21,445 bases of DNA, taken from CAYLJV01 sp964554215 (GTDB lineage: Archaea > Hadarchaeota > Hadarchaeia > Hadarchaeales > JAGGTB01). The notes beneath the pieces were generated by a model. That model did not search any database, was not told the DNA's origin, and was given only the letters and a program-made list of their open reading frames with translations. Location: the NCBI GenBank assembly GCA_964554215.1, contig CAZKND010000021.1, forward strand, positions 1-21,445. Direction: 5' to 3'. The translations under genes were made by a program, and so were the position numbers. Positions 8,083 through 15,390 of the stretch are shown in pieces (position 1 is the first letter of the stretch; each line of letters begins with the position of its first letter).

Positions 8083-9027
8083 TCAATAATCCAACATTTC
8101 CATCATCGACCCGAATGAATCACTCGACCTACTTTTCATATTTCGTCTAGCTATCAAGCCATAACCCGCTCCCACCAATATTCCGATAAAATGGGCTAGA
8201 TGAGCTATACCGCTACCCGAACCAGTAAAGGCCAGAATCGCCTCCAACAAACCATATCCCAAAGTAAACGTCCACAAAGGTAGGGGCACGATGAAGAACA
8301 AAAAGATAGGCATTTTGGGTGAAAGAATGGTTAAAGTTCCTAAAATCCCAAAGATAGCTCCACTGGCCCCTAAAACCACACCGGCTGGCTGAGTGATCAA
8401 AACCTGCCCAAGTGTAGAGATGACACCTGCTCCTAAAAACAACATCAAGAACTTCGAACCTCCAATCCTCCGCTCAAGAGCAGGTCCTATGAAGAATAAA
8501 ACAATTCCATTAATCAACATATGTCCAAAACTTCCATGGGCAAAAATAGAAGTTACCAAAGTCCACGGCCTCTGCAAGAAAGTGCTATAAGACGGAGCTA
8601 TATACTCAAGATAACTCTGACCGACAAACGCTTGTGTCACTAATTGTCCAATGAAAGCGAGGATTATCGCAAGTAACAATTTTGAGGTAGTGTCCTTCAG
8701 AAAAAAATGTTTGAGGAAGTCCAAAACTCCGGATCCTCCTGACGTATCTCGACGGTAGGGGTGGCCCTCACTACCTCTTTTCTGGTTTAGAGGTGGAGTG
8801 GTAAATTTTCTTCTCTGATTTTCTTCAATTTTAATTGGTTCAGTTTTTAGATTCTCATTTACTCCTCGATAGATTTCTCCTTTTTCCTTGGATTCTTTAT
8901 CTAATTCCTCAAGCCCTTCACAATTATGGTTTTCCGGCAATCTATGATCTGAGCAAAATGAATCATTACAGTAGCCACAGGTGTAGGGTATGGTCACTTC
9001 TTTTCCACAAAAACTACATTCTGCCAT
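8083..9027 (-). CDS. Rhomboid-family intramembrane protease with N-terminal AN1-type zinc finger
   Basis: I start this 314-aa protein at the ATG at 9027 because GAGGT lies 5 nt upstream. The open frame extends 55 codons further, but that part resembles untranslated leader. Residues 4-36 hold C4, C7, C17, C20, C25, H28, H34 and C36, the ligand pattern of an AN1 zinc finger. A polar linker follows (about 40-105), then a six-helix rhomboid core from about 115. The catalytic Ser is S222 in GASGAIFG and the catalytic His is H279 in AHFIGILVG. SFGHMLIN at about 166-173 is the conserved oxyanion/loop region. It should cleave membrane-embedded helices. The zinc finger would face the cytosol and may recruit substrates or ubiquitin-like proteins (inference). 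Confidence 0.92.
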   Translation of the reverse strand: MAECSFCGKEVTIPYTCGYCNDSFCSDHRLPENHNCEGLEELDKESKEKGEIYRGVNENLKTEPIKIEENQRRKFTTPPLNQKRGSEGHPYRRDTSGGSGVLDFLKHFFLKDTTSKLLLAIILAFIGQLVTQAFVGQSYLEYIAPSYSTFLQRPWTLVTSIFAHGSFGHMLINGIVLFFIGPALERRIGGSKFLMLFLGAGVISTLGQVLITQPAGVVLGASGAIFGILGTLTILSPKMPIFLFFIVPLPLWTFTLGYGLLEAILAFTGSGSGIAHLAHFIGILVGAGYGLIARRNMKSRSSDSFGSMMEMLDY

Positions 9028-9149
9028 AGAATACCTCAGCTTTAGGTTTAATTGTATTTTCATTGTAAAAAGAAATAGGGACGTAGGTAATAAGGTAGGC
9101 TTATTGGGTGAAAAACCCTTCTGAACAAGAGTTTTATTTTCTGAGTTAT

Positions 9150-9422
9150 TCAGAGTTCTATACCTGCATAAAGGGTAACTTCTGCACCACAATTAATTGC
9201 TAATTCCTTAACTCTCAATGCATCCTCTAAGTTTTGAAATGCTATCTCAGAATCAGTTTTTCTGGAACCAGCATTAATATTCTTAATTTTTCGGTAGAAC
9301 TTTCTTACTTTGCTCGAGTTATTTCTTACCTCTGTAAAATCATAAATTAACAACCAGATCAAGGGTTCGTCATTGGCTAGATTTTCCTTAATTTCTTTCC
9401 TAATACTTTTTTCAATATTCAA
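9150..9422 (-). CDS. Small 90-aa protein, possible Cas2/VapD-like ferredoxin fold
   Basis: The predicted order is beta-alpha-beta-alpha-beta. A hydrophobic strand, IWLLIYDFTEVR, has an Asp in the place of the Cas2 catalytic Asp. It is followed by a basic helix SSKVRKFYRKI, then SEIAFQN, helix LEDALRVKELAIN and strand AEVTLYAGIEL. This resembles the Cas2/VapD ferredoxin fold, but I have no motif match beyond the YD and the topology. There is no cas1 or CRISPR array in the window. The start is a TTG at 9422 with GGAAGG upstream. The palindromic 20-bp repeat array begins 32 nt upstream of this start, so the array could act as its control region. Alternatively it is an unrelated small archaeal protein. 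Confidence 0.6.
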   Translation of the reverse strand: MNIEKSIRKEIKENLANDEPLIWLLIYDFTEVRNNSSKVRKFYRKIKNINAGSRKTDSEIAFQNLEDALRVKELAINCGAEVTLYAGIEL

Positions 9423-9453
9423 GATTTTGCCTTCCTATAGACCTTGGTTTATG

Positions 9454-9673
9454 TGTCAAACGTATGACGTATTTGTCATACGTGGGATGTATTTGTCAAA
9501 CGTATGACGTATTTGTCATACGTGGGATGTATTTGTCAAACGTATGACNNNNNNNNNNNNNNNNNNNNNNNNNNNNNNNNNNNNNNNNNNNNNNNNNNNN
9601 NNNNNNNNNNNNNNNNNNNNNNNNNNNNNNNNNNNNNNNNNNNNNNNNGCATTTGTCACACGTGTGACATAAT
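9454..9673. repeat. Tandem array of 20-bp palindromic repeats, interrupted by an assembly gap
   Basis: Two alternating unit types are seen: A, TGTCAAACGTATGACGTATT (9454-9473, 9494-9513 and 9534-9548 cut by N), and B, TGTCATACGTGGGATGTATT (9474-9493, 9514-9533). Each A/B pair gives a 40-bp higher-order repeat, identical in the copies seen. After the gap a last unit, TGTCACACGTGTGACATAAT (9654-9673), contains the perfect palindrome GTCACACGTGTGAC. The A core GTCAAACGTATGAC is one base pair from perfect. Units abut with no spacers, so this is not CRISPR. The 20-bp period is about two helical turns, placing all sites on one face of DNA. Confidence 0.9.
9549..9648. other. Assembly gap (100 N)
   Basis: Exactly 100 N lie inside the tandem array. 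The number is a common scaffold placeholder, so the real array may be much longer or shorter than shown. Confidence 0.98.
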
Positions 9674-10220
9674 AGAATTGTTGAAAATGATTAAAGAACA
9701 AAAAATTGTACCCTATTTTTCCAGAATTTAACCGTTCTACAAGGTGGATTTACGATTTTCTAGATATCTATAATACAATTGTTTTAGAATCTGATTTTTT
9801 TGAAATGAACTGTCTAAGTACCTTGATTAATTAATTGAACAGGTTTTTTCTCTAATACTTACAGCGTTCTGATATATTCGAAAAGAACCCTCTCTAAGAG
9901 CAAGAAATTAGTAGTTTAATTTTCTAAACTTAATTTTGTGAACTTTTTCTTTAATTAAAAATTTAAGTATAAATTAATATACCTAAATAATAAAGGTTTA
10001 ATAATATATAAATAAAGGTAAAAAAAATTAAACTTATTAAAATAGGTATAAGTTATTAAACTTATAGATATACTCCTATTATTAAAAAGTATACTTTTTG
10101 ATAACTATAATTATCAAAAGGTTAACCATGTGATAATATTTATTAGTTAAGAGGTAGAAATAGTTGATTAGAAGAATTAAATCAAAGTATACTAAATTAA
10201 ACTTTAGGAGGTAATTTAGC
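9674..10220. other. AT-rich gene-free block with clustered inverted repeats, upstream of the integrase
   Basis: No credible gene is seen. From about 9900 the sequence is extremely AT-rich. It holds the direct repeat ATTAAACTTAT (10027-10037 and 10055-10065), the inverted repeat TATAAGTT-ATTA-AACTTATA (10047-10066), the perfect palindrome AAAAAGTATACTTTTT (10084-10099) and the inverted repeat TTTTGATAA-CTATAA-TTATCAAAA (10096-10119). AAAGTATACT recurs at 10184-10193 just before the integrase. These could be recombinase or repressor sites, or an easily melted replication element. The sequence alone does not decide. Confidence 0.7.
10084..10119. repeat. Overlapping palindrome and inverted repeat
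   Basis: A perfect 16-bp palindrome (10084-10099) shares its right arm with a 9-bp inverted repeat that has a 6-nt centre (10096-10119). The AAAGTATACT part recurs at 10184-10193, consistent with a protein-binding operator or recombination site. Confidence 0.75.
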
Positions 10221-11240
10221 TTGATAGATGATTGGTTGGATCAATTTTCGAATGAGAATACGAAGAGACAGTATAGAAATGCGTTGAATCAATTCGAAAA
10301 TTTCGTTAGTAAACCGCTAGAAACCTATGTAAAAGAAGTGGATAAGGTAGGGTTTTGGAAGGATTTACGTAAGTTTTGGAAGAGTTTGTCAGATAAAGCT
10401 CCGAAGACTCAAAATAATCGCGTAAGGGTTGTAAAACTTTTCTTCCAGGACCATGATATTGAAATTTCTGGCAATGAGTGGAGCAAATTTAGAAGAAGGA
10501 AAATGAAGGCGTCCCGTCCCCAAACCCAAGATAAGGCCGGCACCAAGGAAGAATGGCGTAAGATTATTCTAAATATGTCCTCTCCACAGGGTCAGGCTTT
10601 GTATCTCAGTCTATTATCTACTGGAGCAAGAGTGGGTGAACTCATCCAAATTCACGAAGGCGATTTAGATTTAGAATCAGATCCAGCGAGAATAACGTTT
10701 AGGGCAGAATACACAAAGGGCGGTGTGGGTGATAGAACTGTTTTTTTGACAGAAGAAGCTAAGGTCGCTATGGAGGATTATTTGGAGTGGAGTAAGGATA
10801 AGGAGACCTCTTCTGGTGTAAGTTATGCAGAAACAAGTGAGGTTTTCCCTTTCAGTAGTCAGCACGCTAGACAGATGTTGTACAATGCTCTAGATCGAGC
10901 GGGATTGGATGAACGTGACAGAAATACTGGTAGGAGAAAAATTCACACCCATAGTACAAGAAAATTTTTCAGGTCGAATTGTCGATTAGGTGAAGCTTTG
11001 ACGCACGCGATTATGGGACATAGGAAGTACCTGGATCAAAGTTATCTCAGGATGGATCCAGACCGTGCTGCCCGGGAGTTCAAAGAAAATATGGACAATC
11101 TAGAATTATTTGAATCGAGTGAAGATAAAGACGTTTCTAAAAAATTGAAAATCAATACACTAAAATCACTCTTGGAAGAGTCCGGTGTTTTAGACGGAGA
11201 TTTTGATGAATTAGGTAGGCTTATTGAACAAGAAGATTAG
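10221..11240 (+). CDS. Tyrosine recombinase / phage-type integrase
   Basis: The 339-aa protein has an N-terminal SAM-like core-binding domain (about 1-95, beginning IDDWLDQFSNENTKRQY) and a catalytic domain. The catalytic set is complete: R137 in TGARVGEL, K166 in EYTKGG, H244 and R247 in HSTRKFFRS, H267 in MGHRKYLDQ and nucleophile Y275 in QSYLRMD. The C-terminal 55 residues are an acidic/basic helical tail. The start is a TTG at 10221 with AGGAGGT 8 nt upstream. It resembles archaeal XerA/integrase proteins, but no excision partner, phage gene or duplicated tRNA end is visible. It could be a resident recombinase or a relic of an integrated element. It follows the repeat-rich block where its sites may lie (inference). 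Confidence 0.92.
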   Translation: MIDDWLDQFSNENTKRQYRNALNQFENFVSKPLETYVKEVDKVGFWKDLRKFWKSLSDKAPKTQNNRVRVVKLFFQDHDIEISGNEWSKFRRRKMKASRPQTQDKAGTKEEWRKIILNMSSPQGQALYLSLLSTGARVGELIQIHEGDLDLESDPARITFRAEYTKGGVGDRTVFLTEEAKVAMEDYLEWSKDKETSSGVSYAETSEVFPFSSQHARQMLYNALDRAGLDERDRNTGRRKIHTHSTRKFFRSNCRLGEALTHAIMGHRKYLDQSYLRMDPDRAAREFKENMDNLELFESSEDKDVSKKLKINTLKSLLEESGVLDGDFDELGRLIEQED

Positions 11241-11416
11241 CACCTTCAAGGTTGAAGAACAAATAAGAGACTCTAAGAGTTGAATTTTCAAAATTCAGTG
11301 TAAGTATAAGAATTTACAAGACGTTTTGAGTTCTATTTGAAGATAATTTTTTGTGAAGGTGTAAGCAGAGCTAATTTTTTGAAAATTTTCTATGGGAAGG
11401 AGAATTTAAACATGAT

Positions 11417-11426
11417 TTATTAATAC
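11417..11426 (+). promoter_or_regulatory. TATA box of the helix-hairpin-helix gene
   Basis: TTTATTAATA lies about 30 nt upstream of the ATG at 11455. That ATG has no Shine-Dalgarno, so a leaderless transcript is likely. Confidence 0.4.
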
Positions 11427-11454
11427 TCGGCTTTCAAATTCATAATTGATTATA

Positions 11455-12702
11455 ATGGTTTCAGAGAATATGGAAGAATTTGCCAAAGCTGTAAAGGAGA
11501 AAAAGTACAAGAAAGCCAGGAGTCTGATAAGAGACCTCACCAGTGACAAGAAAGATATTTCTAAGGGGATTGAGGATATTCCTGAGATAGATAGTGAACT
11601 AGCAGAAAATATCAAAATGAGAGGTTTTGAATCATTAGAAAAATTATCTAAAGCACCCTTACAGAAACTTGTGAAGATACCTGCTTTTACTGAAGGAGTA
11701 GCAGAAGATGTGCTTAATTCTGCTCGGGATTATGTAGTGGATGATTTGACTGAATTGCCAAATGTGGGTGAAGAAACTGCTTTGGAAATGATACAAAATG
11801 GTCTTACTTCCCTTGCTGATGTTTCAAGAAGTACAGTGAGCGATCTCAAAGAGATTCAAGGTATTGGACAAAAAGGGGCTGAAAAGATTATTGAAAAAGC
11901 TAAAGAGGAGTCCATAACTAGTTTGGAGGAATTACCAGGTGTAGGTGGAGGGACTGTAGATAAGATGAAAGAAGAAGGATTCACCCCGTTAGGATACATA
12001 GCTGAATCTTCCCCTCAAGAACTGTCCCGGATTCCAAATGTAGGTAAGAAAGGAGCGGAAAAAATGATAGAATTTGCAGAAGAAAATCCAAACAAGTCCG
12101 TAGGTGATCTTCCAGGTGTAGGTGAAGAGACTGCAGAGGAGATCATAAAACATGGTTACACTGCAGTTAATTTCATAACGGAAAAATCTGTAAAGGAGCT
12201 TTCTGAGGTTCCAAACATCGGTAAGAAAGGAGCTCAAGAAATTCTAGAGACCGTTAGAGAAAAGACCGGAGGGAAACTAGAAGATTTAGATGTGTTGAGT
12301 GAAGAAGAAATTGAGTCTCTGCGAGATTATGGATTCCATGACATAGGGGACATCGCTTCTTCTGAGTTAGAAAATCTGATAAAGGTTCCAAAATTGCAGG
12401 AAGGCAAGGCCAATGACGTGAAAAAGTCGGCTGAGAAGATTCTTAGGGATTGTGGAGGAGACGCTGATGGATACGAGAGGGCTTTGAGAGGAGTGATAAC
12501 CTCTCTGAAAGATGATAAAATTCTCACATTTCCTCATCATATTCTTGAAAACAAGTATTCCTCAGAGAAACTCAAGGATATGCAAGAAGAAATAAGCTCC
12601 AAAGCTTCTCAAGAGTTCCGACCTTCGAATGAACAGGGATATTTTGATGCTTGGGATGACCTTATTGATGCTTTTCTTAATGTAGAGGAAACGGATAATT
12701 AA
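11455..12702 (+). CDS. Tandem helix-hairpin-helix DNA-binding-type protein
   Basis: The 415-aa protein holds five consecutive units of about 58-60 residues, each two helix-hairpin-helix motifs, at about 39-96, 97-156, 157-214, 216-273 and 275-335. The hairpins read LPNVGEE (101), IQGIGQK (134), LPGVGGG (160), IPNVGKK (193), LPGVGEE (219) and VPNIGKK (252). The first and last units are degenerate (PEID, PKLQEG). They resemble the RadA/Rad51 N-terminal and NusA C-terminal HhH pairs, which bind DNA or RNA backbone without sequence specificity. The last 75 residues form a different helical, acidic domain. There is no catalytic motif, so a structural or scaffolding role on nucleic acid is inferred. 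I start at ATG 11455. A TTG three codons earlier is possible. It converges on the VLRF1 gene. Confidence 0.85.
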   Translation: MVSENMEEFAKAVKEKKYKKARSLIRDLTSDKKDISKGIEDIPEIDSELAENIKMRGFESLEKLSKAPLQKLVKIPAFTEGVAEDVLNSARDYVVDDLTELPNVGEETALEMIQNGLTSLADVSRSTVSDLKEIQGIGQKGAEKIIEKAKEESITSLEELPGVGGGTVDKMKEEGFTPLGYIAESSPQELSRIPNVGKKGAEKMIEFAEENPNKSVGDLPGVGEETAEEIIKHGYTAVNFITEKSVKELSEVPNIGKKGAQEILETVREKTGGKLEDLDVLSEEEIESLRDYGFHDIGDIASSELENLIKVPKLQEGKANDVKKSAEKILRDCGGDADGYERALRGVITSLKDDKILTFPHHILENKYSSEKLKDMQEEISSKASQEFRPSNEQGYFDAWDDLIDAFLNVEETDN

Positions 12703-12718
12703 TTTATGGCAATTGTAT

Positions 12719-13654
12719 TTACAAAATATAAAGTCTAGCTCCAAAAATTTTTTTCAAATAGTCTTCTCTTTTTGAACTTTTGATGTCAGATAAGTTTAGA
12801 GATTTTTCTAAAACAGAACCTTCAATATGAGCTTTGTCCTCCATCATTGAGGTCATTCTATCATTCCCAGCCAATATAGTGTAATCCAAACTTTCGGAGA
12901 ATTCACCCATCTTTTCGATTACTTTATCCACGTGTTCCTCTATCTGCTTTTTTCTGTTTCTTTCGAATCTTCCTTGACTAAATCCACCTTTGGAATGTTT
13001 GCTCTTGACGTTAGATTTTATCTTTTCAAAATTTTCGAACTCCCCGTCCTTTAGGAACCCGACAGTAGATGTTCCGGCATGTAGATCTATAACCCTTAAA
13101 CTTGGACCGTCCGAGAGTTGTTGTTTTAACTGTTCTAGGTTGAATTTTTTTCCGCGGTTGTAAGAGTTCTCTATTGGGAAAGGAGGAATTATTAGGTAAT
13201 TAAAAACTTCAAGTTCATCGCTAAGATGTACAAAACCTGTTTCTGAATCTATATTATGAATTTTTCCAGATTCTTCATATGATTTTAACTCTTCCTTTTC
13301 AGTTGCATATTGAGTTTTTAATCCTTCATGATCCAATTTGATAGTGGACATCATATCCAGAAAGGAGGAATACTGGTTTTTAGAGAAATGTTTTACTTTT
13401 TTCTCTGGTTCTTCTTTTTCCTTTCCTTTTTCTAATCTTCTAATTTTATCCTTGAGAGAATCTAACTTATTTTCAAGATTCTTAACTTCTTTGTCAGTTT
13501 TTTGTTTTTCAGTTATTGCTTCTTTAGCCCTCTTTTTCTCTTTTTCCAAATTTTTCTCAATTCTCTCTATTTTTTCCTGTTTCTCTTCTACTTCAGTTTT
13601 TAATTCATCAATTTTTGCATCTTTGTCAGGCCCAAACAAACTATCGAACATCAT
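12719..13654 (-). CDS. Vms1/ANKZF1-family (VLRF1) peptidyl-tRNA hydrolase-like protein with coiled coil
   Basis: The 311-aa protein begins with a long charged coiled coil (about 11-82). Residues about 90-310 match the Vms1-like release factor 1 fold. RVIDLHAGTSTVGFLKDGE at 187-205 is followed by SKHSKGGFSQGRFERNRKK (218-236), where GGFSQ (223-227) stands in the place of the GGQ-type catalytic loop, and then TILAGNDRM. Family knowledge: eukaryotic Vms1 releases nascent chains from tRNA on stalled 60S ribosomes, and archaeal members are thought to act similarly. The coiled coil probably mediates dimerisation or ribosome contact (inference). Two adjacent ATGs (13654, 13651) could start it. No clear Shine-Dalgarno is visible. 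Confidence 0.85.
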   Translation of the reverse strand: MMFDSLFGPDKDAKIDELKTEVEEKQEKIERIEKNLEKEKKRAKEAITEKQKTDKEVKNLENKLDSLKDKIRRLEKGKEKEEPEKKVKHFSKNQYSSFLDMMSTIKLDHEGLKTQYATEKEELKSYEESGKIHNIDSETGFVHLSDELEVFNYLIIPPFPIENSYNRGKKFNLEQLKQQLSDGPSLRVIDLHAGTSTVGFLKDGEFENFEKIKSNVKSKHSKGGFSQGRFERNRKKQIEEHVDKVIEKMGEFSESLDYTILAGNDRMTSMMEDKAHIEGSVLEKSLNLSDIKSSKREDYLKKIFGARLYIL

Positions 13655-13769
13655 ACTTACTGTATGTCTATTGTAGTAAAATTGTTGAACTATTCTTTGA
13701 TTGATTCAAAAATAAGATTTTTAGGATTCAATTGAAAGGTAAAAAAAGTTAGCTATCATTTTCTGATTT

Positions 13770-14219
13770 TCATTCTTCCAATTTTCTTTCTAACTCTTCT
13801 AACTTTCTTTTATGGAGAGCTTCTTGGACTGAAGCTTGTAATAATGACCTGTACTGAGAATCAGGATCTCCCGATTTTTCGAGGTACATATTTGCCCCTT
13901 TACTTAGGGCTTCTAGAGCTATTTCTTCATTCCCTTTTCCAGTAAAAAGTATGAATGGAATTTCACTTTCTCTTTCTTCTCTTACAATTCTAAGGAATTC
14001 TAAGCCGTCTTTATCAGGCATTTTGAAATCGGATATAATTGCTCCATAATCTTTTTCTCCATCTAACTCATTGATAGCGTCTTTCACTGAGTTAGCCGTT
14101 TTTATATTAAGTGACTCTTCAGATTCTAACATGACTTCAGCAAAAGCTTCGGCTCTGGAAAGAAATATAGAGGATTGCTCGAGAAAGGTGGCCTCATCGT
14201 CAACTAATAATATATCCAT
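13770..14219 (-). CDS. Single-domain response regulator (receiver only)
   Basis: The 149-aa protein is one CheY-like receiver domain with D7/D8, phospho-acceptor D64 in SDFKMPDKDG, T93 in LFTGKGNEE and K115 in YLEKS, ending in a charged helix. Between beta1 and beta2 it has an extra helical stretch (about 22-38), longer than in CheY. There is no output domain, so it may act by protein-protein contact in a phosphorelay. No kinase is nearby. It is on the same strand as the 72-aa gene upstream, with a 111-nt gap. Confidence 0.85.
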   Translation of the reverse strand: MDILLVDDEATFLEQSSIFLSRAEAFAEVMLESEESLNIKTANSVKDAINELDGEKDYGAIISDFKMPDKDGLEFLRIVREERESEIPFILFTGKGNEEIALEALSKGANMYLEKSGDPDSQYRSLLQASVQEALHKRKLEELERKLEE

Positions 14220-14330
14220 TTTTATCCATCTTCGTTTCTATTTTTCTAAGTTCACACAAAGCTCCGGTATGAGTTGGTGAAATTCTTTTTTAAGTTTTTG
14301 TAAGGTCTACTATAACTTTCTTTACAATTT

Positions 14331-14549
14331 TTACTTCAAGTTCTCAAAGTCAATTTCTAAATAGTGATAATAATCGTTCTCAATTTCCTCCACATTAACA
14401 ACAATCAAACTTGATTCAGGCGAATCCACATCGGTATTCTGAGTATATTTATCTCTCGCTTCATCCTTATCTGATGCTTCAATAATAGCAAAATTATAAA
14501 AAACCGATTCAGCACCGGATGGTTCCTCAACTATAACAAATTTAGACAT
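14331..14549 (-). CDS. Small acidic hypothetical protein (72 aa)
   Basis: The sequence starts MSKFVIVEEPSGAES and contains FAIIEASDKDEARDKYTQN, a strand-helix pattern typical of small domains in which a residue-rich strand is followed by an EA-type helix. SSLIVVNVEEIE follows as a further strand. It is strongly acidic and has no recognised family. GGAGG lies 9 nt before the ATG, so expression is likely. The leader can fold into an 8-bp hairpin that involves this ribosome binding site (see the regulatory entry). Confidence 0.65.
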   Translation of the reverse strand: MSKFVIVEEPSGAESVFYNFAIIEASDKDEARDKYTQNTDVDSPESSLIVVNVEEIENDYYHYLEIDFENLK

Positions 14550-14551
14550 AT

Positions 14552-14586
14552 CTCATATCCTCCAATTAATAAATCAGAGATATGAG
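14552..14586 (-). promoter_or_regulatory. Inverted repeat around the ribosome binding site of the 72-aa gene
   Basis: CTCATATC (14552-14559) and GATATGAG (14579-14586) are exact reverse complements, 19 nt apart. In the minus-strand RNA the GGAGG site falls at the edge of the stem and loop, so the structure could mask translation. It may equally be an operator. Confidence 0.45.
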
Positions 14587-14679
14587 GTTTAACTTTATTG
14601 GAAAAACAAATAGTAAAACATACTCGTCAATTTAAAGAAATTTTATGAATGAGCTAGAATTAATTCAAGTAGTGATAAA

Positions 14680-15360
14680 TTGAAATTCATAGAAGCAAGA
14701 ACGATTCCTGATGCATGGTTTAGAGTGAATAAAAAAATTCTGAAAGAAGGTAGGGACTTCAAAGTCGAAAGAGGTTCTGAAGAGACCCAAACAAGAAAGA
14801 TCGCGGTATCACTGAAAATCACAAACCCTGAAGAAAGGCCATTGGTCGATGAAAGGGCCCCAGTTTCAAATGTGAATAAATATGCTCTTGAACATTTATT
14901 CAGTCCCGATAAACAGGATTATGAGTATACTTATGGTTATAGATTGAGGGACGGTTATGATCAAATACAAAAAGTCATTGAGAAATTTAAAGAGGAAAAA
15001 AATGATAGGCAAAATATCGTCACAACTAGAGTTCCGGAAGATTTGGAAAATGAGGACCCTCCTTGTCTTACTATAATAGACTTTGAAATAATTGAGGGTG
15101 AGTTGAATAACTACTCTTATTGGAGAAGTTGGGATGCTCATGCGGGCCTTCCGTCAAATCTTGCCGGTATACAACTTTTGAGTGAACATATTGCGAAAGA
15201 GATAGGGGTTGAGACGGGAGAAATGTATGCTTTCAGTAAGAATTTACACTTGTATGAGAGGCAGTTCAGTTTTGTAGAAGATTTGATAACTGACAGTTCC
15301 GAAGATAGGGATAAGTATTCTGCGGGGTTTGACGAGGAGAATTCTGAAGAGTCGAATTGA
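14680..15360 (+). CDS. thyA: Archaeal-type thymidylate synthase
   Basis: The 226-aa protein is a methanogen-type ThyA. DPPCLTIIDFEI (127-138) holds the catalytic Cys C129 in the PPC motif. WRSWDAHAGLPSNLAGIQLL (148-167) matches the RS-x-D and LP-x-N signatures that bind dUMP (R149, S150, D152, N160), and NLHLYE (188-193) is the equivalent of the HIY motif. Family knowledge: it methylates dUMP to dTMP using a methylene-pterin, either methylene-tetrahydromethanopterin or folate. It is shorter than bacterial ThyA (about 264), as archaeal members are. The start is a TTG at 14680 with GTGAT a few nt upstream. The acidic tail (about 205-226) is not part of the core. Confidence 0.88.
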   Translation: MKFIEARTIPDAWFRVNKKILKEGRDFKVERGSEETQTRKIAVSLKITNPEERPLVDERAPVSNVNKYALEHLFSPDKQDYEYTYGYRLRDGYDQIQKVIEKFKEEKNDRQNIVTTRVPEDLENEDPPCLTIIDFEIIEGELNNYSYWRSWDAHAGLPSNLAGIQLLSEHIAKEIGVETGEMYAFSKNLHLYERQFSFVEDLITDSSEDRDKYSAGFDEENSEESN

Positions 15361-15390
15361 ATAAATTGAACTATATTGACTTAGCCAATA

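Noticed and set aside
9093..9133. 14-bp word AGGTAGGCTTATTG shared with 11213-11226 and 15-bp word TTCTGAACAAGAGTT shared with 20139-20153
   Set aside because: Exact words of this length can be expected once or so by chance in 21 kb of AT-rich sequence, and flanks do not match.
9028..9192. 55-codon upstream extension of the rhomboid frame
   Set aside because: A strong ribosome binding site precedes ATG 9027, the AN1 finger starts right there, and the extension overlaps the end of the 90-aa gene.
9454..9673. CRISPR array
   Set aside because: Units abut with no unique spacers, are only 20 bp, and no cas1 or effector gene is in the window.
9504..9731. Open frames running through the repeat array and N gap on both strands
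   Set aside because: They exist only because N is read as open. The repeats and gap give no coding evidence.
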